This document shows, piece after piece, positions 55,793 to 64,000 of a DNA stretch of 64,000 nucleotides (position 1 is the stretch's first letter; each line of letters starts with the position of its first letter). Where the stretch lies: positions 9,674,096 through 9,738,095 of the forward strand of contig CM046350.1 of NCBI GenBank assembly GCA_025403435.1, written 5' to 3'. A model generated the notes under the pieces. It saw nothing but the letters and a program-made list of their open reading frames with translations. It did no database searches and had not been told where the DNA came from. The stretch is from Artocarpus heterophyllus (Eukaryota; Streptophyta; Magnoliopsida; Rosales; Moraceae). Position numbers and translations under genes: made by a program.

Positions 55793-58700
55793 ATGAGATG
55801 CTTCAGATTTTGTGCATCTTCGACATGTATCGTTGGTCTTACGTTTGTGCTTCTATTTTGGAGCTCACAAGGATTTGGGTCTCTCTTGGAGCTCCCAGGA
55901 TCTGGGTCTGCCAAAACTCGGCTCAGATCCCCAAGGGCTCTTTCTGTACGTGATTTTGGTGCCAGAGGTGACGGCATTAGCAATGACACTGAGGTAAGTA
56001 ACATATACCAGAGACTGTTTTTAATTGTTTTGTGCTTTTATTTTCTTTATTATTGTATTTTTGGACGTGGCTGATCATTTTATCTCCTAATAAAGAATGT
56101 GATTTTTTCTTTTCTTTTTTCAGACGTTATGTAAATGGTTTTCTTTGGTTATGGAATTTGTTCATGGGAAATTAAAATGTAAATAATAAACATATTATGT
56201 GTGGGGTCTGAATCAAATTGTCAAATAAATACTGCCCACCCACTGCAAACGGTCAATTATAGTTGAGGAATAGTATGTTACACGCCATTCTGCTAAGATT
56301 GTGTTTTTAGATGCCAAATAAAACGCTAATGTTGAAGGAAATAATTTGTCACCAAAAGTTTCAAATTTCAATGTCGCTTCCCCCAAATTTTGCAATAATG
56401 TGGTAGAAAATTTCGTCCTTTCCATTATTTAGTTTAGAGAAGTTTAAAGTTAAGCATTCATGATTTACAAACTGTGCTCCAATAACCCATTTGGATATAG
56501 AATAGAGATCTGTTCTTTTAACTGAGTTTTCATTTTCTCAGGCTTTTATAAAAGCTTGGGACATGGCTTGTTCATCACCAGAGAAAACAATAATAGTGGT
56601 TCCTTGCGGAAGTTCTTTCTTGGTCCATCCTATTTATCTTGGCGGGCCTTGTCGTTCAAGGGTCACCTTAATGGTATGATTCATGAGCCAAAGGTTTACT
56701 TTTAATTTTTCTTACAATATTTATATTACTTGTTAAATCAACCACATTGGATTGTATTGCATATCTTGGTAGATTCATGGAACCATCGTTGCTCCGAAAG
56801 ATCCTGAAGCCTGGTTTGGCTTGAATCCAAGGAAATGGCTGTACATCCATAATGTGAACCACCTTACCGTTAAAGGGGGAGGGAGAATCAACGGTAGGGG
56901 ACAGAAATGGTGGTCTCAGTCTTGCAAGGTTAACTCCACAAATGTATAGGACTATGTTGTACTCTTGAATTCATGTTTCGTCAGTGTATTTTGTTTTTCC
57001 ACCTGATTTTATGCTGAGAGACTTTGATTTGTTCCGCAGCCATGTCACCATGCTCCAACCGTAAGTGCTGCTTAACTTTCAGGGCCTGCAAGTTAGTTTT
57101 TTATTTTTTAAAAAGCTTTTGCCCATTTGCTGAGATTAAAATATTTGTACGTGATATCAATTACCTTATAGGCAATTGCTTTCCATAAGTGTGAGCATTT
57201 GAAAGTCAAGGACCTTACGGTTGTTAATAGTCAACAAATGCATGTGGCATTCACCGAGTGCATTCATGTTTTGGTATCCCATCTCACACTTTTAGCACCT
57301 CCTCCTAGTCCTAATACTGATGCAGTCCACATTAGCTCATCGAGAGATGTTAAGGTCACGGACGGCATATTCAGGACAGGTCAGCATCTTCAATGAGCCT
57401 TGTTTAGTTTTGCAGATGCTGATAACAAGTCTAAACTATAGACACTTTGCATTAATATAGATGAATTTGGATTTGTTATACAGTTATAATACAAATGACG
57501 AATCAAATTTTATTTCCTCATGTTTTAAGGTGTGAGTTTCCTCGAAATGAAATATTATTGAAAAGTGAAAACAAAGATTAATTGGGTGTTTGGGAAGTGA
57601 GTTAGAACTGAGAGTTAAAACTGAAAGTATTGTAGCATTTGAGAGTTTTACACTATTTGAGTTAGATCTGACGAGTTGGGACTGAGTTTGCCAAACACCA
57701 CGTTATGTCTTACCGAGATGGCTTTTATTAGAGCCACTTCTGTCTTTTATCTGTTTCGCAATGGCTGCACAGCCTTATCCTTTATGAAGTTTCTTATAAT
57801 GAACAATTTATATCTACTTATGTATCACAATTCAATATCTTATACAGACTTGTTAACTTGCTCCAGGAGATGACTGCATTTCCATTGTTGGCAATTCCTC
57901 GCAAATTCATATAAGTGGCATATTCTGTGGCCTAGGTCATGGCATTAGGTAAGAGTCTCCCATTTTCATTCTTTCCTTCTTTTGAATAATCTAAGAGTTT
58001 AATCAGAAAAGACCTTAATTGATTCTTTACTTGCATCCTTAGTATTGGAAGCTTGGGAAAAGGGAACTCATGGTCACAGGTGAATGATGTGACGGTAGAT
58101 GGAGCTTCCTTGTCCAACACTAAGAATGGGGTGAGGATTAAAACTTGGCAGGTAAGTTTGCTGACCAAGCTATCATCCTTTTTTCTCTCTCTTAGCACTA
58201 GAATTTAAATGCGATAAATGATTATCAAATACGACTTTTCTTGTGTTTGTCAGGGTGGTGGTGGTTTTGTATCCAAGATTACATTCCAGAACATGTTAAT
58301 GGAAAATGTGCGGCATCCGATAATAATAGACCAATATTACTGTGACTCACTGATGCTATGTCCAAACCAGGTAGGGAGCTACTTGTCTGCGTCACATGGA
58401 AAATACCTGTTACTTGTTGGTGGTAGGCCAAATGCTGCTTGGGTAGGCAGCAACTGCTTACGCTATGCTTGTATTTTCATGCAATCATCCCACATTCATA
58501 AGTACTTTTGTCATGTGAGATTAATGATCCACAAAGATCGAGCTACTTTCTTATTGATTTCATGTCATGAGTAGCCTCAAAGATCTAATAAGACGTTAAG
58601 AACACACATAGCTCCCATAAAATCTGATAGCAAGTCATTGAAACACTCTTGATGGGTCTTATTTAGCTCCTAAGTAGATCCTGTACTATATTTTGACATT

Positions 58701-59008
58701 TACTATCCTGGGAATTGCAGACTTCAGCTGTTAAGGTGGAGAATATTTCCTTTGTTCACATTAGAGGGACTTCAGCTACAGAGGAAGCAATAAAATTTGC
58801 TTGCAGTGACAACTTCCCATGTGATGGGTTATATTTAGAAGATATTCAGCTTCTGTCACGCAAGGGGGGAAGGACCAGATCTTTTTGTTGGGAAGCTTAT
58901 GGCTCGAGTTTTGGTTTAGTAGATCCACCTGTTCCCATTTTTCCCGGTGAAGGCTTCACTAAAGCGCAAGGCTTGTCAGAAAGCCTTTTTCTCCTACGGG
59001 GGGAATAA
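55793..59008 (+). CDS. Polygalacturonase, glycoside hydrolase family 28 (intact copy)
   Basis: Nine exons: 55793-55993, 56542-56673, 56773-56928, 57040-57060, 57172-57379, 57867-57948, 58043-58151, 58254-58370, 58721-59008. All introns are GT-AG, and the phases join to 437 residues. The enzyme hydrolyses alpha-1,4 links of pectic galacturonan in the cell wall. An N-terminal hydrophobic segment (TCIVGLTFVLLFWSS) is the signal peptide; SVRDFGARGDGISNDTEAF opens the right-handed beta-helix. Catalytic motifs in order: SPNTDAVHI, GDDCISI, CGLGHGISIGS and VRIKTW. Two residues are unusual (NTDA for NTDG, GLGHG for GPGHG). Exon layout and C-terminus (SFCWEAYGSS) resemble Arabidopsis At1g80170-type enzymes. 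Convergent with PDF1A, 590 bp apart. Confidence 0.93.
57582..57702. mobile_element. MITE in polygalacturonase intron 5, unit 2
   Basis: Same insertion as 39108-39228, with ends TTGGGTGTTTGG and CCAAACACCACG. It predates the duplication. Confidence 0.6.
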
Positions 59009-59598
59009 AACATTTGGCCTTTTATTGTTGTATATAATTTTTTAGATTGCATTTATAATGTGATTGAGGCTGTAAATGCCCTAATATTTGTTCTGCCAAA
59101 AAAAAAAAGGTATAGTTTGGAGTATGAATCCATAAAAAGGTTGATATTGTATTAGAAAGAAAAGTGTTCTTCTGGTCAATTTTTTTCACTAGCTTTTGTA
59201 ATCATGCCATTCTAGACTACATACAGAAGACAAGAGTTCAATCTCAAAGAACAAAGAAGGGGAAATGCCCCATTCAGTAGAATATAAGATTAATTATGAT
59301 ACAAATAAGCTACGTTATTTCAAGTTCAAGAAAACAGGCTTCCAAAAAACTATATCAAGAAACATTACAACAAATCTCCTGAAAAAATGACACCCACATT
59401 CCTATTCCGTTACCATTACACCATTGCAACCGAACACACCCCTAAGCTAAAAAGAGTTGAGCCCTTTTTTCCAATGCTGTTGTGCGCCTCGTCAACAGCA
59501 AAATGAACTTCATTTAAGCAGTATGAGAATCTCAACAAAGTTCCAAACTTCAACATCTATTTACGCCCCTAAATCAAGTCCATGTATGAAACAAAAAG
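59009..59598. other. Convergent intergenic gap, unit 2
   Basis: Sequence between the 3' ends of polygalacturonase and PDF1A; UTR-like, no gene seen. Confidence 0.6.
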
Positions 59599-61495
59599 CT
59601 ACCGGACTCCAAGCTTGGGGCATCCATCAGCAAGGGGTAAATCCAAGTTATCTACAGTTCTGAATGTTCTAGGAACCATCTTATCAACATAAAGAGTCCC
59701 TTCCAAATGATCACACTCGTGCTGCAGAATTCGGGCCTGCCATCCTGAAGCCTTTACTTTGATGGGATTTCCATAACGATCTAAACCATCAACCTCGACA
59801 TCAAGGTATCTCTCCACCACTGCCCTAAATCCATCCACACTGCAACATATAACAACAGAGGAATGAGATTTAGTGATTTACCAACCATGTATTATGATTC
59901 ATTCATCATGGCCATCATTCAATAAGGTTTGGACTTTTAAGGTTCACCACCACAAAATCTTTTCGATCGTAGGATTAGAAAAGTTGAGACATTTAGGGCA
60001 TATTTGGCGGACTGTATTAAAGTGTTGTATTGTATAACAATACATTAATACAATGTTTGTATGACCACTATAATGATACATTAATACAATATACTTTGGT
60101 ACACTACTCTGTTTTGCTGATCTCATTCTAAATGGACCTTAAACTGAACACCTTGAATACGGTAACCAGAAAAGGACTCAAAATATAAACCAGAAATGAT
60201 AAGATCACTCATTTCTTAATACTAAATCATGAACCACAAAAAAGGATATATAAAAGTTGGAACCAAGAGCAAAAAGATGATAATATAATACACTTAATTA
60301 TCCATAGATTTACCTTAAGCACCCTTCAAAAAAGAGTGCAGTCCTGTTGCTCTTCTTCTTAAGCTTGGGGTTAATTATCACCTGCCCAAACAAACTGATA
60401 TCTAAGTTACTAGTACTCAAGGTAACAACAAAAAACTAAAAGCTCGCCCACTACCAATGGAAACTAACATACAAGGAGATCAAAAGGCCGTCTATCTTGT
60501 GCTTTAATCTCTTCCTTGGGTGCATAACTAATGTACTCTTTTGTATCTTCCAAAACTATTATCTGCAGACATTCAACAACAGTAAACTTGTTACTTTTCA
60601 ACACACAAAAATAAAGCAAAAAACTTTGTGTTAAACTGTCTTCAATACAAATGTCACTACTAATGTAATACTTGATACGTTATTTTATATTGTGCCTAAA
60701 TGCACAATGTTTTCTCAAATATTATAGCCACATTTTGCAGTAATGATTAAGCTTTAAAATATGTAAGAATAAATGCTTAACTTCAGAGTAACAACCAAAT
60801 TAAAAAGTCAAAAAATCTTCTCGAGTAACAACCGTTGGATCATCAATTATTCAATAATAGACAAGCATCAACCAAAAGAAACTACATGTGCTCTACTTGA
60901 TACCATCACTTATACAATGAATAGACATACCTTAATATTTGAAACTATATTTACCATCAAATTATGTCAAATTTCACTCTAAAAAAAAACATTGCATACT
61001 CAAATAACAACATTAAAATGCTCTAATACAGTTTCGCTGGTTTTGATTTTTCTATGAAACAAAAAGATTGAAACTGACCCTCAATGGAATTCCAATCTGG
61101 GGAGCTGCGAGACCAACCCCAGGAGCCTTTCTCATGGAGAAAATCATGTCATCGATGATTTTTTGAATCTTGTCCGACCCGATTTCCCCGGGCTCGACTT
61201 CCCTGGCGGGTTCGTGCAGAACCGGGTCGCCGGCTTTGACTATGTCGGGCAAGCTCGTCTTCTTCTTGTTTTCTCCGAGACCCAGAAGCCAGCCTGCTCT
61301 GGCGAGCGACGGCGACCGAGGACTGCAAGTTCTCCGGGACGTGAAGCTGGGATTCGGGGCTTGTTTCGGATCGTTATGTCCAAGAATGGGAGTCCGATAA
61401 TTTCGGAATATAGGGGTGAAAATGCCGGGTTTTAGGGACTTTTCGGATTGCAATAACGGGAAGAGACGAAGAGAGAATCTGTGGGCGGTTTCCAT
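59599..61495 (-). CDS. PDF1A: Peptide deformylase 1A, organellar (intact copy)
   Basis: Four exons (minus): 61079-61495, 60473-60562, 60314-60381, 59599-59839, giving 271 residues, normal for plant PDF1A. The enzyme removes the formyl group from the N-terminal Met of proteins made in mitochondria or plastids. The first ~80 residues, rich in Arg and Ser, are a transit peptide. Then come [17 protein letters not shown], motif 1 GVGLAAPQ (126-133), motif 2 EGCLS (188-192, formed across the exon 3/4 junction) and motif 3 QHECDH (231-236). Metal ligands are Cys190, His232 and His236; Glu233 is catalytic. [15 protein letters not shown] and HECDH, not HEYDH, place it in the 1A class, not 1B. The start is the only ATG before the transit peptide. 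Confidence 0.94.
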
Positions 61496-61714
61496 GGCAG
61501 CCCTTACCGATATGATTCTCGGGTTTACTGGAAAAGGTCTCTGGAGGTAAGAAAGTTTAACGAAGAGGAAATAACGAGATTGCCACTGAGCAAACGGGCT
61601 ACTTTTACGGTTGAATGGTTTGGGCTTGAAGTTGGAGGGCAGGGCCGCCCAATATTATTTCACTGAACCACTTTTGAGAAGCCCATTCAAGGGTGAAATA
61701 GGAGGGTGAATTTT

Positions 61715-62085
61715 CACAAGAGTAAATAGCAATGTTACACCTCAAATTATTCATTTTTAGCATAATATACCTTGAACTTTTAATCTTAACAAAAAGACAT
61801 TTTAAACTTTAAAATCAGTAGCAATTAAGGTCAAATAGCAACTTGTAATTTCTGTTTAACACTCTTTTTCACGTGTTGAGCTTCAATTTTTTTTTCCTTA
61901 AAATGATAAGCTCTATATTTAAAGAAATTCACATACGAATCCTGTGACCAAAGTCGTCCAATCTTTGTAACTTCAATTGCTAATGATTTCAAAATTCAAG
62001 ATGCATTTTGCTAAAATTAAAAGTTTAGGATGCATTATGCAAAAACCACATAGTTGAGGTGCAACAATTCAATTTTCTCTTTTCA
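61715..62085. repeat. Degenerate dispersed repeat with inverted ends
   Basis: The left edge reads AATGTTACACCTCAAATTAT and the right edge, inverted, reads ATTGTTGCACCTCAACTAT, so the ends are imperfect inverted repeats. The right half matches 36760-36870 and 55230-55330 (for example GATGCATT..GCAAAAA). Probably an old DNA transposon family. Confidence 0.5.
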
Positions 62086-63042
62086 TAAACGTCACTTTTG
62101 AAACACACTTGTTTATAAACATGGCATGTGTTCAAGTTTAACACAACTTAAACATGTAATATAAGTGATAGTATGGTACAAATTTTTAAGTGTTGCATAG
62201 ATAAACATTTAAAAAAAAGTGTAGCATAACTGAAATAGAGCGGGAATTTAGATAAAGTATTTGTATCATAAACTGTGGCATATGGCATAACACGTAATTT
62301 TCTCATAGAAAAAAATATAAGCCTAATTTGTATATCAAGTTACACAAGTAAATGACTATACTATAAAAGTCTTATAAGCCTATATTTTCTTTAAATTAAT
62401 CTTAAATTTGTTATATAAATAATATATTGGAATACAAATTTTTTAAAAGTAGTCTTCACATAATTTTGGCTCCAAATGCAACTAGGGGATCATTGTATAA
62501 ATGAGGCAGGATACCCGCTTTGATCCTTTTGTAAGGCTAGTTATTCGCACAGACATTTACTTTTTATACTGCGTGGCCAAGTGAGTCGTTCAAAGTTTGT
62601 CTGTTTGTCATGGCTTAGTTTGGTAACATTGGTTGAATGTCAAATCTTACCCAAGAACGGAATGAAACTTAAGAAGAGAAAAAAGAGAAGGAAAAAGAAA
62701 TGGGATTTGGGATTGGCATTGTGGTAGGCAAGATTGGAAATTGGTCCCATGCATAAATTTGAGCCATCCTTTTGGTCTGGGTCGCCCATATGGGTGACAA
62801 TATACCAGCCATACCGTGTTAATTAAATGAAGACATGTGCAAGAGGGTACCTCTTTTTAATTCATAATTCATGCAAAGAACATCTCCATGCAATGTACTT
62901 ATACAGTTGGCAGTTTAGGTATAGATGCCATTCATACTATTCTATTTCTTGATCAAAATCTTTTTTTTATTCCCCAAGACTTTATAACCTAAATAATGAA
63001 TGTGTACGAGTGTGAACATCCTACAATAATTCATAAAAAATA

Positions 63043-63064
63043 ATATATATATATATATATATAT
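63043..63064. repeat. TA microsatellite
   Basis: About eleven uninterrupted AT units. Confidence 0.9.
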
Positions 63065-63312
63065 TGTTATTTATGAGAAGTTATATTATCCGTGAGTCGG
63101 CAAATATGGCGTCAAATTAGGCACCTTTCGGCCCTTAACCATGGCTTTAGCCGCACGAATTATTGCAATGTCACAAAATCACATGTGTAGCAATCGTGAG
63201 ATTGAGCTATTAAATTTTTTTTTTTTGGGTTCCAAAAAGTCCCCAAAAAAAAAGAGCAATCACTTTAGGCCTACTCTGTCAAAGGCTGTAGAATGGCCCC
63301 ATTATTCAGCCC

Positions 63313-63316
<4 letters not shown>

Positions 63317-63346
<30 letters not shown>
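63317..63346. repeat. TAA microsatellite
   Basis: About ten uninterrupted AAT/TAA units. Confidence 0.9.
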
Positions 63347-63348
<2 letters not shown>

Positions 63349-64000
63349 TTTATGTGATTTATACGATATCTAATTTCAGAAGTACCTTATAAGTAACCAC
63401 GGCAAAAAATTAATTAAGGGTTGAATTTCTCCTAACTCGCCTAAAAATATACGTACTCTTCTTGTCATTCTCCTTTAGACTTACCAATATTTTTCCTTGC
63501 GCAGGTTGAAAAATCGTATACGTACGCCAAAAAAAGAAAAGTTTTCACGTAAAAACATTATTGAACCAACAGGTGACGTAAATTACCAATTGGAACTTGG
63601 AAGTCTCTGGAGAGCCAAAAAAAAAAAATGAATTTTGGTCAGAACTCACCTATCAATTTGACGGACAAAAGGAACACGAACTTTCTATACGGCATATATA
63701 CATATCCTTATTAGAGAATATCCAACTTATTTTATTTTATTTTATTTATTTTGCTAGTATTATTAGCGTAAGCTTTTTTTTATATAAAGGAGGGAAATGA
63801 CACCTATTTTTAAATGGGTTAAACGTGACTCGAACCCTTAACCTATAGTTAAGGTGGAGGACTTACAACTTATTATGAGCGTAAGCTTTTGGCTATATCT
63901 TTTTACTTGCACAAACGGGTGTTTTTCTCTTCAACATAGGAGGAAGATTACCACCGCACTTTTATAATAATAAGATTCTATTAAAATATGTAGTCTGTTA

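Larger units (their letters stand above)
43097..61573. repeat. Tandem duplication unit 2 (~18.5 kb)
   Basis: Second copy of 24830-43097, directly adjoining. The join reads AGGAAATAAAAGAG: AGGAAATAA continues the PDF1A upstream region (as at 61565-61574) and TAAAAGAG starts the unit (as at 24830), with TAA shared. Unit 2 keeps intact gene A, polygalacturonase and PDF1A. Confidence 0.95.
61574..64000. other. Single-copy AT-rich DNA to the right of the duplication
   Basis: No gene is supported; short ORFs near 63141 and 63597 are low-complexity. It holds a degenerate repeat (61715-62085), a TA microsatellite (63043-63064) and a TAA microsatellite (63317-63346). Confidence 0.55.

Overview
The window is nuclear DNA of a flowering plant. 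The evidence is genes with spliceosomal GT-AG introns, plant-type LTR retrotransposons (Ty3/gypsy Tat-like and Ty1/copia), hAT-like and Tourist-like elements, solo LTRs, and two recognisable plant genes: an organellar peptide deformylase (PDF1A type) and a GH28 polygalacturonase. AT-rich introns and intergenic DNA suggest a eudicot. I cannot name the species.

Layout. (1) 1-17191 is a minus-strand Tat-lineage gypsy element whose left end lies outside the window. Its gag-pol frame carries many stop codons, and it has an antisense ORF at its 3' side. A complete, young copia element (2244-11941) sits inside its integrase, with equal 2037-bp LTRs, a 5-bp target duplication, an intact polyprotein, a tRNA-iMet primer site and a purine tract. 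(2) 17192-21311 is a partial third copy ('copy 0') of a locally duplicated segment. A solo LTR splits it, and it ends in a copia LTR plus RNase H fragment (21312-22490). (3) 22491-24829 is single-copy DNA with a probable DNA transposon. (4) 24830-43097 and 43097-61573 are two tandem ~18.3-kb units ('unit 1' and 'unit 2') joined across a 3-bp microhomology. Each unit holds, in order: a hAT-like element; a small secreted cysteine-rich protein gene (A); a truncated paralogue (C) with a solo LTR in its former intron; a poly(A)-tailed retroposon remnant; a Tourist-like MITE; a conserved 45-codon cysteine-rich ORF; a broken third paralogue (B); a nine-exon polygalacturonase; and a convergent four-exon PDF1A. 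(5) 61574-64000 is AT-rich single-copy DNA with a degenerate repeat and microsatellites.

Function. Unit 2 keeps intact versions of gene A, polygalacturonase and PDF1A. In unit 1 the same three genes are broken by small indels, and gene A also has a damaged splice site. Gene B has a different premature stop in each unit. The polygalacturonase would act on cell-wall pectin and PDF1A would deformylate proteins made in mitochondria or plastids. The cysteine-rich family is secreted and its function is unknown. Nothing suggests these genes act together; they share a duplicated block.

Most unusual signals: a palindromic motif TCGGCNNGCCGA repeated about every 21 bp in the copia U3, in the copia leader and in an unrelated solo LTR; four hairpins in the copia leader that each present a CCTAGG palindrome; a 10-bp-phased GGTCAA (W-box complement) array in another solo LTR; and the one-sided decay of the tandem duplication.
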